Position numbers and translations under genes: made by a program | Assembly: GCA_964577805.1 (NCBI GenBank) | Contig: CAZOAG010000004.1 | Coordinates: forward strand, 1 to 64,000 | Reading direction: 5' to 3' | Length of the DNA: 64,000 bases | DNA from: CAZPRW01 sp964577805 | GTDB lineage: Bacteria > Verrucomicrobiota > Verrucomicrobiia > Opitutales > JAIRKQ01 | The notes under the pieces: generated by a model | Database searches by the model: none | Told to the model about the DNA's origin: nothing | What the model saw: only the letters and a program-made list of their open reading frames with translations | Shown: one piece after another, positions 15,827 to 26,900 of the stretch | Numbering within the stretch: position 1 is the first letter of the stretch | Layout: every line of letters starts with the position of its first letter

Positions 15827-17344
15827 ATGAGTATTAGGAGCGGGGTGATCGCGCGCGCATGTGGCATATTTTTACATATCTGTTCTTTGCCGAGCAATCA
15901 AGGAATAGGATGTTTTGATCAATCATCTTATCGTTTTATTGACCTATTATCAACCTCAGGCATGCAATATTGGCAAATATGCCCGCTATCTCCTACATCT
16001 TATGGCGATTCACCATATCAAAGCACATCTACATTTGCTATAAACCCATATTTTATCGATTTAAATGATCTGGTAGATAAAAATTTATTGACGAGTAATG
16101 ATATACAGCCACTGGCGGGACTATCTAACACAAACGTAGATTTTGCACAACTGTATCAGTTATTTTTCCCGATTTTACACAAAGCACATGATGAATTTCT
16201 AAAAACAAATATTCACAATGATGAATATGATTTATTTTGTAAACAATCGCAATGGTGGCTGGATGATTACGCATTATTCATGGCAATCAAAGATATAATG
16301 GATGGCAAGCCATGGACTCAATGGCCACCACAATATTTTGATTACGACAGTGCAAAAACAGAAGCGAGCAAATCACAGGAAATACAATATCTTATTTCTT
16401 TTTACAAATCCATACAATACGCAAGCAATAAACAATGGCAAAATATCAAAACTTATGCCAATAATCACAATGTTAATATAATCGGGGATGTTCCAATATT
16501 CCCGGCATTGGACAGCGCTGACACATGGGCAAACAGAAACATTTTTAAAATAAATGAAAAAGGACTGCCTGCTTTTGTTGCAGGAGTACCACCTGATGCA
16601 TTTTCAAAAACTGGTCAACTATGGGGAAATCCTGTATATGACTGGGAAAAATTAGAATCAACAGAATATGCATGGTGGCGACAACGGTTTCAACGATGCA
16701 CAGAACTATATGATGTCGTTAGATTAGACCATGTCCGTGGATTTTTTAATTATTGGGAAATTCCAAGCGATTCTGATAGTGCACTATCTGGGAAATGGGT
16801 AAACGTCAACGGAACAAAATTTTTCCAAGCAATGCAGTCATTTTTTCCTAATATTAAATTTATTGCAGAAGATCTTGGTTATGTTGACGAACAAACAAGT
16901 GCCATGTTTGCAAAAACCGGACTTCCTGGAATGACAGTACTGCAATTCGCATTCGATAGTGACGCAACGAATAAATACTTACCACACGAACATATCAAGA
17001 ATACAGTTTTATATTTAGGCACTCACGACAATGATACAACAAAAGGATGGTATAATTCATTACCTGACAATAAAAAAAATTACATCAAAGAATATTTTCA
17101 TAGTGATGGCAATGATATTACATGGGATATGATAAAATCATCATTCGCATCACCTGCACGGTTGCTAATATTAACCATGCAAGATATTTTGAATCTTGGG
17201 TCAGAAGCACGATTAAACACACCAGGAACAGCATCAAATAACTGGCAGTGGAGAATGACACAACAACAATTTGATAACTTATATCAATCAACTACACCTA
17301 GCTACTTGAATAGATTAAATTCAATCTATGGAAGAAATAATTAA
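15827..17344 (+). CDS. malQ: 4-alpha-glucanotransferase (amylomaltase)
   Basis: A GH77 enzyme that transfers alpha-1,4-glucan segments between maltodextrins, making short chains longer so that phosphorylase can use them. The 505 residues are the usual length. Visible active-site motifs are RLDHVRGF with the nucleophile Asp301, FIAEDLG with the acid/base Glu348, and THDNDT with Asp401. The N-terminal CSLPSNQGIG and GDVPIF are also typical. The gene starts at ATG without a Shine-Dalgarno and is followed after 72 bp by yidD. Its likely partners are glgP and the hexomutase upstream. Confidence 0.95.
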   Translation: MSIRSGVIARACGIFLHICSLPSNQGIGCFDQSSYRFIDLLSTSGMQYWQICPLSPTSYGDSPYQSTSTFAINPYFIDLNDLVDKNLLTSNDIQPLAGLSNTNVDFAQLYQLFFPILHKAHDEFLKTNIHNDEYDLFCKQSQWWLDDYALFMAIKDIMDGKPWTQWPPQYFDYDSAKTEASKSQEIQYLISFYKSIQYASNKQWQNIKTYANNHNVNIIGDVPIFPALDSADTWANRNIFKINEKGLPAFVAGVPPDAFSKTGQLWGNPVYDWEKLESTEYAWWRQRFQRCTELYDVVRLDHVRGFFNYWEIPSDSDSALSGKWVNVNGTKFFQAMQSFFPNIKFIAEDLGYVDEQTSAMFAKTGLPGMTVLQFAFDSDATNKYLPHEHIKNTVLYLGTHDNDTTKGWYNSLPDNKKNYIKEYFHSDGNDITWDMIKSSFASPARLLILTMQDILNLGSEARLNTPGTASNNWQWRMTQQQFDNLYQSTTPSYLNRLNSIYGRNN

Positions 17345-17416
17345 AACATTACACAAAAAAATTTTTAATAATTATAGTAGCTAATGACGTTTTATATTAT
17401 TAACAGTTGTTAATAT

Positions 17417-17656
17417 ATGATTACAGCAAATCATATTATAATTGCTATAATTCGTGCATATCAACTAATCATATCTCCGACAAAAAGAGCACTATTTGGA
17501 TCGTTCGCATGTTGCAGATTCAATCCATCATGCTCTCAATTTTCAATATTAGTATTTTCGAAATATTCTTTTTTAAAAGCATCGTACTTTACAATACGCC
17601 GATTGTCGCGATGTCATCCATTATGGCATCGCAAACATAAAATTAAATCTAAATGA
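17417..17656 (+). CDS. yidD: YidD membrane protein insertion efficiency factor
   Basis: The 79-residue protein matches YidD, a small membrane-associated factor that aids YidC-dependent insertion. The diagnostic parts are the N-terminal amphipathic helix IIIAIIRAYQLIISP, the CCRFNPSCSQFS segment (about 32-43) and the LSRCHPLW stretch near the C-terminus. yidD is normally next to yidC, rnpA and rpmH, none of which is here, so it is displaced. The start at 17417 has no clear Shine-Dalgarno. Confidence 0.85.
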   Translation: MITANHIIIAIIRAYQLIISPTKRALFGSFACCRFNPSCSQFSILVFSKYSFLKASYFTIRRLSRCHPLWHRKHKIKSK

Positions 17657-17747
17657 AAACACTATACATAGAAATCTAACAAACATCACTATCAATGTGC
17701 CAATCTCACAGTATAGTAAATTGCTATCGTACACAATTTTTACAGTT

Positions 17748-19655
17748 TTATCGGTCTGAATTATTACAACGCTCAAGAAATATCTGAATAGCCTTAAATA
17801 CAGCATCTACTTCAACATCTTCTGTCGCAAAACCACCCTTAGCAGGACAACTTTCTGGCATAACAATAACTTTTTCTGCTTCAAATATCGGGCCTGTTGA
17901 CAATGGATTAGTAATACCATATATACACACCAATGGCCGGCCAAACATGTTGGCAACATGCATACCACCTGTATCAATAGCGACAATCACATCATCTTTT
18001 TGCATCTTTGCCACAAACTCCAATAAACTAGTCTGACCTGCCAAATTCGATACAGTTGTACGATTAAAAAACAATCCAACTTCATCAACAAATGGAGTAT
18101 CAGAAGGACTTCCATATAGATTTACGTGAGCACCGCCATATTGTTCAAAAATTCGTTCTATCAAAATTTTCCATGACTCTGATGGCCATCGTTTACGCGG
18201 CTCATTGGCAGACCCACAAATAATGCCAATAGAATATTTCGGACGTGCTGATATTTCGCAACTCGTACAGAAATGAAACGGTGATAAATTTTCTTTTCCT
18301 CCAAACCCATATTCCGTCAGCATTTTTTCCCATAATCGTGCTTGATGTATAGAACTTATATCTACAGTCGATTCTGGGCGAAATAATTGATTAAAAAAGA
18401 ATTTTCTATAGACTCTGTTTTTAGTATCAATTCCGATACGTCGTCCCGCACCAATAAGAACAGCTTCTATGCTACCACGCAATGAATTAACAAATGATAC
18501 ATAAATATCCGGGAAAGAATTTCTCATCTTCCAAACATCGTAAAAATATAAAATCCTCTTTTGTGGTAATGTTTGTATATTATCTGCTATTTCAAGCGAT
18601 GCTAGAAATGACGCAAATTGAGCCGGACAAAGCAACGTCAATTCTATATCATTACGGGAGGATCGTAGCATACGCAATGCAGGAATAGCCATAACGACAT
18701 CTCCCAACCAATTCGGCATACGCACAGTAATCCCCAATTTCTTTGGTCGCTCTTTAAATCCACTATAAGACAACGATTCGCGCATCCAATCTCTATCTTT
18801 ACGAGATCGTTTACGAATATCGCCATTCGCTATTTTCCAACGATCATGTGCCCATAACCAATCGGCACATGCATCGTCAGATGACTTTAAAATATCCTCT
18901 AAATGTTTATTCGCAGCAAATAATATTGTCTTCGGATCATTTGCATCAAAATTTAACTTTTGTACAGAAATACTCGCCTTCCAAAATCCTATGCGTCGTG
19001 GATATACAAAATATACAGGAACATGAAATTTTTCATACAATAATGCTGGCAAATCTGTCGATGACACCATCCTTCCAAAAAAATTCATCAAATATCCACC
19101 ATCACCAGCATTTTGATCAAATAACATTGCTACGATACCACCAGCACGCAAAATACGCATTGCATCAAAAAATCCACGCTTTCTAGACAACAATCGCATG
19201 CCATCTTCTTCTCGCACCTGTCTGATAAACTCTTCTAATGACTTATTAGAAAATGGACGGTAAATCACTCCAATATCCGGCAAATCCATTTCAGGCAGTA
19301 GATCTTGCAAAAATGTCATTGATTCCATCAATGTTACATGTGGCAATAAAATAATACCACCTTTTCCTCCAGAAATGATCTGTTTTATCACTGATCGATT
19401 ACTGCCACTAATAATAAAATCTTCGCGCAATCGACTCTTTGGCAAATATCCACATGTGATGCTCAATAATCCAAGCTCGATCAAACGTGAAAAATTTTCT
19501 TGGCACGTATTCTTATACCAATCATCACTCTTATTCGGAAACGCATGTTTCAAATTTGATAATACCATACGTTTTCGCGACGGTTGAACAACCATTGCAA
19601 TCCTTCCAATAGCAACGCACAACCAACGCAACAATCGCTTCGGCATTCGCGACAA
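17748..19655 (-). CDS. LpxL-type acyltransferase fused to GT9 heptosyltransferase-like domain
   Basis: The 635-residue protein joins two lipopolysaccharide activities. Residues 1-300 are a lipid A late acyltransferase (LpxL/HtrB family) with the HX4E catalytic motif HVTLME (His106, Glu111) and DQNAGDGG. Residues from about 310 are a GT9 glycosyltransferase of the WaaF/WaaC type: VRMPNWLGDVVMAIPALR, GSANEPRKRWP, and VAIDTGGMHVANMFGRP. The product would act at the cytoplasmic face of the inner membrane. The start is uncertain: TTG at 19655 or ATG at 19646 would cut off an upstream in-frame stretch (LYHLLVITGVLL) that looks like the usual LpxL N-terminal membrane helix, while the frame runs open to 19718 with no ATG or GTG. 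Confidence 0.85.
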   Translation of the reverse strand: MSRMPKRLLRWLCVAIGRIAMVVQPSRKRMVLSNLKHAFPNKSDDWYKNTCQENFSRLIELGLLSITCGYLPKSRLREDFIISGSNRSVIKQIISGGKGGIILLPHVTLMESMTFLQDLLPEMDLPDIGVIYRPFSNKSLEEFIRQVREEDGMRLLSRKRGFFDAMRILRAGGIVAMLFDQNAGDGGYLMNFFGRMVSSTDLPALLYEKFHVPVYFVYPRRIGFWKASISVQKLNFDANDPKTILFAANKHLEDILKSSDDACADWLWAHDRWKIANGDIRKRSRKDRDWMRESLSYSGFKERPKKLGITVRMPNWLGDVVMAIPALRMLRSSRNDIELTLLCPAQFASFLASLEIADNIQTLPQKRILYFYDVWKMRNSFPDIYVSFVNSLRGSIEAVLIGAGRRIGIDTKNRVYRKFFFNQLFRPESTVDISSIHQARLWEKMLTEYGFGGKENLSPFHFCTSCEISARPKYSIGIICGSANEPRKRWPSESWKILIERIFEQYGGAHVNLYGSPSDTPFVDEVGLFFNRTTVSNLAGQTSLLEFVAKMQKDDVIVAIDTGGMHVANMFGRPLVCIYGITNPLSTGPIFEAEKVIVMPESCPAKGGFATEDVEVDAVFKAIQIFLERCNNSDR

Positions 19656-19822
19656 CAGAACACCGGTAATGACTAATAAATGATAAAGCGTAGTATCCTT
19701 TCTGCAATGTAGAATTCAAATTTAAAATATTTATACATGCAAGATTTATTTATGATAAGCGGCGACGCACCTACAATTATTAGCACATCGCCACATTGTG
19801 AACACTATAAAAATGTATAACT

Positions 19823-22800
19823 CTATTCTTCTGACACCCCAGAATCATTTCCAACATTGCTCGATTCCGAAACTAATGTTTTCAGACGCAATGAACGATA
19901 TTCTGGAAGTCCTGTTCCTGCAGGTATCAAATGTCCCATGATGACATTTTCTTTGAACCCTTTCAAGTAGTCTCTCTTGCCTGTTGTAGCAGCTTCCGTC
20001 AACACTCTTGTCGTCTCTTGGAATGAAGCAGCGGCAATGAAACTATCTGTCTCAATGGAAGATTTTGTAATACCCATCAGTACTGGCTCACACACAGCAG
20101 GTTCACCACCAGCATCAATAATATTTTTATTTTCATCCAAGAATGTATCACGTTCTACTTGTTCACCCCAGAAGAAATCAGAATCACCTGGCTCAGTAAC
20201 ACGCACTTTTCGCAACATACATGCAACAATAATTTCTATATGCTTATCATTGATGACAACACCTTGCAGACGATATACTTTCTGAATTTCAGAAATTAAA
20301 TATTCTTGCAAACTGGCAGGTCCCAAAATCGTCAATATTTCATGTGGATCTGGGGAACCATCTGTCAAGCTTTGCCCACGATTGATGAAATCACCTTCAT
20401 GCACAATTATATGCTTCTCATGCGCTATCAAATGTTCCTGTTTTACACCAGTTTCCGGATCGGTAATATACAGACGACGTTTGTTGCGCAAAGTACCACC
20501 AAATGATACAATGCCATCAATTTTCGCCATTTCAGATGCTTCTTTCGGACAGCGTGCCTCAAACAACTCTGCAATTCGTGGCAAACCACCAGTAATATCT
20601 TGTGTTTTTGACGCTGAACGTGCCGTCTTTGCCAATAGAGCACCTGCTTGGATTTCGCTACCATTTTCAACGATCACTTGTGCACCTGTAGGTATTGCAT
20701 ATGTTGCAATAATTTTATCAGACGGCAATCCACGGTCATTATCACCAGCGAGCACCTCTATCATCGGATTTAGATCTTCTTTATGCTCGGTAACAACCAT
20801 GGTAATACGCCCTGTTGAAATATCAACATCACGTTTTACTGTGACCCCAGGAATCATATCCTTGAAGTTTACTACACCAGCCTTTTCAGACAATATCGGC
20901 ATATTATGAGGATCCCACATAGCAACGAGATCGCCCTTCTCTACTTTAGCCCCATCATCAACTGATAGTAACGCGCCTGGCACAATTTGATAACTCTCTA
21001 GCTCACGACCCTCACTATCCATAATTTCGACAGATCCTGTCTTATTCAATACAATATTCGCACCTTCAGCTGTAGTTACCAATCTCAATCCATGATATTT
21101 AATAAATCCAGAATGACGTGCACGATATTCTGAACTCTTTAATACCTGGTTAGCAACACCACCAACGTGGAAAGTACGCAATGTCAGCTGTGTTCCAGGT
21201 TCACCAATCGACTGTGCAGCAATAATACCAACAGCAGACCCTTTCTCTACCATACTATTGGTTGCAGGATTTATTCCGTATGCTTTCGCTGGCATAGTAT
21301 TTTTATGCATATGGGTCAATGGCGACATGATCTTTACGCGCTCAATGCCACACTCTTCAATCCGTTTAGCTATATCCGCTGTGATCAATTCCCCAGATGC
21401 TACTATGATTTCATCAGGCTCTAAAGGATTTCGCACATCATCGCTCGAACACCGTCCAACAATACGATCAGACAAACTGACGATTTCATCGTCACCTTCC
21501 AATATAGCTGATTTCCATATTCCTGCACGGTTACCATCATCGACATCACCTATGACACAGTCCATAGCAACATCACATAACTTTCTTGTCATGTAACCAG
21601 CATCTGCTGTCTTCAATGCTGTATCGATCAATCCTTTTCTTGCACCGTGCGTGGAAATAAAATATTCCAGTACCGACAACCCTTCACGGAATGATGACAA
21701 AATAGGACGCTCAATAATTTCACCAGATGGTTTTGCCATCAAACCACGCATTCCGCACAACTGACGTACTTGTTGACGATTACCACGAGCACCAGAATCC
21801 ATCATGAGGTATACAGAGTTCACACCACTCATACCACCATTCTTCGACAATGCTTCGAATGCAGTCTTCGCAATATCATCTGTCGCATTCGTCCAAATAT
21901 CCACAATCTTATTATAACGCTCACCTGTAGTAATAATACCACGTTTATACTGTGCTTCAACATCAGCGATCTTTTTACGCGCTGCATCAATCATCTTCTG
22001 TTTGTCGTCAGGAATAATCATGTCTTGAATTCCGATCGACAACCCAGCCTTCATAGCTTCCTTGAAGCCCAATTCTTTCAATTTATCTAAACACCGTACA
22101 GCGACCTCTTGACCAGATACCTTATATGTACTTAATACAAGATCTCCCAATTTCCCTTTTGCTACTGGACCATTTACAAAGCCAAGCGCACGTGGGAAAA
22201 TGCTATTAAACAAAATACGGCCCAATGTCGTCTCAATCACCTTGACATCAGGATTTCCATAACGTGTTTTTTGTTGATAGTCAGGATTTACAAACAACAC
22301 ATGATCGTGCTTATGTAATAAATCTTCCGATTCTATACGCAATGCTTCTTCTATGCTAGAAATCAATGGTAATTTCGATTTATCAACAGGAGCTCTATTC
22401 GTATCAATCGTTAAATAATATGCACCCAAAACAATGTCCTGCGATGGCGTCAACACCGGCTTTCCGCTAGATGGCGAAAATATATTCTTTGATGCCAACA
22501 TTAACATCTTGGACTCCATGACTGCTTCTAATGATAAAGGCACATGGACAGCCATCTGGTCACCGTCGAAGTCAGCATTAAATCCTGCACAGACCAATGG
22601 ATGTAGACGAATCGCATCACCTTCTATCAATACCGGCTCAAATGCTTGTATTGACAATCTATGCAATGTCGGCGCACGATTTAATAGAATCGGATGTTCC
22701 CTCGTCACCTCTTCAAGAATATCCCATACTTCTGGTGCTTGCTTTTCTATCATCTTGCGAGCACTTCTTACTGTATGAACAAACCCTAATTCTTTCAATC

Positions 22801-23974
22801 GACGAATAATAAATGGTTCAAAAAGCACCCATGCCATACGTTTTGGAAGCCCACATTGATATAATTTCAATTCAGGGCCAATAACGATAACAGAGCGACC
22901 ACTATAGTCTACGCGTTTTCCTAAAAGATTTTGACGGAAACGACCTTGTTTTCCCTTCAACATTTCACTCAATGATTTCAATGGACGATTTCCAGCACCA
23001 ACAACTGTACGACCATGACGATCATTGTCGAACAAAGCATCGACTGCCTCTTGCAACATTCGCATTTCATTATGAATAATTACATCAGGAGTTTTTAAGC
23101 TCAATAGACTCTTCAATCGATTGTTACGATTGATAACACGCCTGTACAAATCATTCAAATCACTCGTTGCAAATCGACCACCGTCTAATGGAACCAACGG
23201 ACGTAAATCAGGTGGTATAATTGGCAATACTTCCAATACCATCCACTCAGGACGCATATCATTTGCATCAAATGCTGAGACTAACTTTAATCGTTTCGTC
23301 AATAGTTTCTTTGCTTGTTTGGAATGAGTAACACGCAACTGTTCTTGCAATTCATCTGCCAATTCCTTGAGATCAATCTGTGCAAGAACATCACGTACTG
23401 CTGCTGCTCCAGTATTAGCGTCAAATGCTTCTTCACCATACTCTTCTTGCAACTGACGATATTCTTTTTCACTGATCAATTGACATTTTGACAACGGTGT
23501 AGTTCCTGGATCGACAATCATATAGCTCTCGTAGTATATGACCTTTTCCAAATCCTTCGCTGTCATATCCAACATCAACCCCATACGACTAGGCAATGTT
23601 TTCAAAAACCAAATATGAGATATAGGAACAGCAAGTTCTATATGCCCCATTCGCTCTCGACGAACACGTGACACAGTAACTTCAACACCACAACGTTCAC
23701 AAACTACTCCCTTATGCTTGATTCGTTTATATTTTCCACAAGCACACTCATAATCACGTACAGGGCCAAATATCTTTTGACAGAACAATCCTCCTGGTTC
23801 AGGCTTGAATGTTCTATAATTGATCGTTTCCGGGCTCTTTACTTCACCACTTGACCATGATCTGATAATATCAGGCGATGCTACGGAAATCTCCACACTA
23901 TTGTAATTGCCAGTATCTTCAAAACCTAATATCGATTTTACATCTTTTAAATGATTGTTTTCCTCAGCGCTCAT
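19823..23974 (-). CDS. rpoC: RNA polymerase beta' subunit
   Basis: The catalytic subunit of RNA polymerase, 1383 residues. Visible landmarks are the N-terminal zinc ribbon (CACGKYKRIKHKGVVCERC), the universal Mg-binding NADFDGDQMAVH, the bridge-helix/trigger region GARGNRQQVRQLCGMRGLM, and the later QSIGEPGTQLTLRTFH. The length is close to that of chlamydial beta' and lacks the large insertion of gammaproteobacteria. The start ATG at 23974 follows rpoB by 19 bp on the same transcript. A weak hairpin (GGCGA / TCGCC) lies downstream at about 19765-19795 and may help termination. Confidence 0.98.
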   Translation of the reverse strand: MSAEENNHLKDVKSILGFEDTGNYNSVEISVASPDIIRSWSSGEVKSPETINYRTFKPEPGGLFCQKIFGPVRDYECACGKYKRIKHKGVVCERCGVEVTVSRVRRERMGHIELAVPISHIWFLKTLPSRMGLMLDMTAKDLEKVIYYESYMIVDPGTTPLSKCQLISEKEYRQLQEEYGEEAFDANTGAAAVRDVLAQIDLKELADELQEQLRVTHSKQAKKLLTKRLKLVSAFDANDMRPEWMVLEVLPIIPPDLRPLVPLDGGRFATSDLNDLYRRVINRNNRLKSLLSLKTPDVIIHNEMRMLQEAVDALFDNDRHGRTVVGAGNRPLKSLSEMLKGKQGRFRQNLLGKRVDYSGRSVIVIGPELKLYQCGLPKRMAWVLFEPFIIRRLKELGFVHTVRSARKMIEKQAPEVWDILEEVTREHPILLNRAPTLHRLSIQAFEPVLIEGDAIRLHPLVCAGFNADFDGDQMAVHVPLSLEAVMESKMLMLASKNIFSPSSGKPVLTPSQDIVLGAYYLTIDTNRAPVDKSKLPLISSIEEALRIESEDLLHKHDHVLFVNPDYQQKTRYGNPDVKVIETTLGRILFNSIFPRALGFVNGPVAKGKLGDLVLSTYKVSGQEVAVRCLDKLKELGFKEAMKAGLSIGIQDMIIPDDKQKMIDAARKKIADVEAQYKRGIITTGERYNKIVDIWTNATDDIAKTAFEALSKNGGMSGVNSVYLMMDSGARGNRQQVRQLCGMRGLMAKPSGEIIERPILSSFREGLSVLEYFISTHGARKGLIDTALKTADAGYMTRKLCDVAMDCVIGDVDDGNRAGIWKSAILEGDDEIVSLSDRIVGRCSSDDVRNPLEPDEIIVASGELITADIAKRIEECGIERVKIMSPLTHMHKNTMPAKAYGINPATNSMVEKGSAVGIIAAQSIGEPGTQLTLRTFHVGGVANQVLKSSEYRARHSGFIKYHGLRLVTTAEGANIVLNKTGSVEIMDSEGRELESYQIVPGALLSVDDGAKVEKGDLVAMWDPHNMPILSEKAGVVNFKDMIPGVTVKRDVDISTGRITMVVTEHKEDLNPMIEVLAGDNDRGLPSDKIIATYAIPTGAQVIVENGSEIQAGALLAKTARSASKTQDITGGLPRIAELFEARCPKEASEMAKIDGIVSFGGTLRNKRRLYITDPETGVKQEHLIAHEKHIIVHEGDFINRGQSLTDGSPDPHEILTILGPASLQEYLISEIQKVYRLQGVVINDKHIEIIVACMLRKVRVTEPGDSDFFWGEQVERDTFLDENKNIIDAGGEPAVCEPVLMGITKSSIETDSFIAAASFQETTRVLTEAATTGKRDYLKGFKENVIMGHLIPAGTGLPEYRSLRLKTLVSESSNVGNDSGVSEE

Positions 23975-23993
23975 TTATTTATTCCCTACATGA

Positions 23994-26900
23994 TTATGAA
24001 TTGCTAGCATCTAACATGGCATCATCGTTCAATTTTATATCTAAACACAGACCCTGCATTTCTTTTATCAAAACATTAAATGATTGCGGAACACCAGCTT
24101 CCAACGATGTATCTCCTTTAACAATTGATTCATATATTTTTGTTCGCCCTTGTGAATCATCAGACTTTACTGTCAACAATTCTTGTAATGTATATGCGGC
24201 ACCATAAGCCTCTAATGCCCATACCTCCATTTCTCCAAATCTTTGTCCACCGTATTGCGCACGACCACCAAGCGGTTGTTGTGTAATCAAACTGTAAGGA
24301 CCAACAGCACGTGCATGTACTTTATCAGCGACCAAATGGTTCAGTTTCATCATGTAAATACATCCAACCATTACCTTTTGGTCAAACTTACGACCAGTAC
24401 AACCATCATATAGGTCGAATTTTCCTCCATTTGGAAGACCTGCTTGTTGATACATTTCAGACAACTTCGATTCCAGAACACCGTCAAAAACAGGTGTTGC
24501 AGCTTTTATACCAAGCTTTTTACAAACCAACCCAAGGTGTGTCTCCAATACCTGACCGACGTTCATTCGGCTAGGAACACCTAACGGATTTAATACAATA
24601 TCTACTGGTGTACCATCTGCTAAAAACGGCATGTCCTCTGGCTTAACAATTCGAGATACAACACCCTTATTTCCATGTCGACCAGCCATTTTATCGCCGA
24701 CTTGAATCTTCCTTTTATTGGCAATGTATACTTTTACATTTTTGATAATACCAGTATCATCGATATTTCCTGCTTCAATCGCTTCTATCTTACGCAATCG
24801 TTCTGCCTCTAAATCATCAAATTTTACCTGATAAACATCCATTATCTCCATGATCTTCGTCCGAACAGGAGAATTTGCCATTTCAATATTTTTACCACAT
24901 GCTGCCAATCTGCGCAACAATGTTTTTGTTATCTTTCTATTCGCTGGCAAAATTACTTCATCAGTCTCTTTATCAATAATATCTAATGGAATTTTTTCAC
25001 CGAGAAGTATGCTAGAAAAAGCTTCCGTCAAACTATCCCTAATAGAATCTGCTTGCACACGGAACTCCTCGTTCGTCTTTTTGATACGACGACGACATTC
25101 TATTTCCGACACATCTTCTTTTTCATTATCAGTACGACTGGAAATCTTTATATCCATCACTGTACCAAAGCATCCTGCAGGAGCGACCAATGAAGAATCT
25201 TTTACATCTGCTGCCTTTTCCCCGAAAATAGCACGCAATAACTTTTCTTCTGGAGGGAGGTCAGTTTCTGTTTGCGGAGTAATTTTCCCGACAAGAATAT
25301 CACCAGGTTTTACTTCAGCACCTATTTTGATAATACCATTTCTACTAAGATTTTTTAATGCATCATCTCCAACATTAGGAATATCACGTGTAATTTCTTC
25401 TGCTCCTAATTTCGTATCACGCGCCGTTACCTCATATTCATCAATATGAATCGATGTAAATACATCATCACGAATCATACGTTCATTCAAAATGACAGCA
25501 TCTTCGAAATTATACCCATTCCATGGCATGAACGCGACAAGCACATTCTTCCCCAATGCCAATTCACCATGATCTGTCGCAGCACCATCTGCAAGAACAT
25601 CACCTCTCTTGATTTTTTGATGTTTCTCTACAATCGGTTTTTGATTAAAACATGTTGAAGCATTAGATTTCCAATACTTTCTTAAGTTATAAACTTGTAA
25701 ATCTTCAGTCTGTCCAGAAGCATGAGCATCGAAATTCTCTGGCATCTTGCCATCTTTAGTAATGACTATACGAGACCCTTCAACAGACGCTACAATACCA
25801 TCATATTTAGCTAAAACAACATGACCAGAGTCACATGCCAATTTACGCTCAATTCCTGTACCAACCAATGGGGCTTCCGTCGTCAACAATGGGACACCTT
25901 GACGTTGCATGTTCGATCCCATCAAAGCACGACTTGTATCATCATGTTCCAAGAATGGAATCAAACCTGCAGCAATCGAAATTACCTGCTTCGGTGAAAC
26001 ATCCATGTAATCAACGTCCTTAGGATCAACCTCAAGCGCTTCATCTCCTCGACGAACAGTAACCAAGCCAACTAAATTATCATTTTCATCAAGTTGAGAA
26101 TTTGCTTGCGCTATCAACTTCCCTTCTTCTTCATCAGCCGACATGTAAACAACTTCATCTAACGCACGGCCATCTTTGACAATACGATATGGTGTTTCAA
26201 TAAATCCAAAACCATCGACCCTAGAGTAAGTACTCAACGAATTAATCAATCCAATATTAGGTCCTTCTGGCGTTTCAATCGGACATATTCTGCCATAATG
26301 CGAAAAGTGAACGTCACGGACCTCCATACCAGCACGATCTCTATTCAAACCACTTGGCCCAAGAGCAGACAAACGACGCTTATGTGTCAATTCAGACAAT
26401 GGATTAATTTGATCCATAAACTGGGACAATTGACTACGAGCAAAAAAGTCACGAATGACGCCAATTAGCAGCTTTCCATTAACCAATTTTTGTGGAGACA
26501 GAATATCAACACTTTGTTCAAGCAATGACATACGTTCACGAATGACACGTTCCATACGGGATAACCCGATGCGACACTGTGCCATCAACAATTCACCAAC
26601 ACCGCGTATTCTTCTGCTGCTCAAACTATCAATATCGTCGATAAACCCTTGGCCAGCACGCAACAAACACAGATACTTTGTAGCAGCAACAATATCATCA
26701 GCACCGACTAAAGTATCATCTAAATTTTTCTTTAATCCCAACTTACGATTTAACTTATAACGCCCGATCTGACTAAGGTCATATCTCTTGCTATCTTTAA
26801 AATTTCGGACAAAAAACATTTCTGCATTTTGCAAGTTTAATGGCTCACCAGGGCGAAAATGTTTATAAATTTCATACAACGCCTCTTCTTTATTATGCGT

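Noticed and set aside
19531..19719. Separate small gene upstream of the acyltransferase fusion
   Set aside because: It is the neighbouring frame of the fusion gene's start region. A frameshifted N-terminus is possible but cannot be shown.
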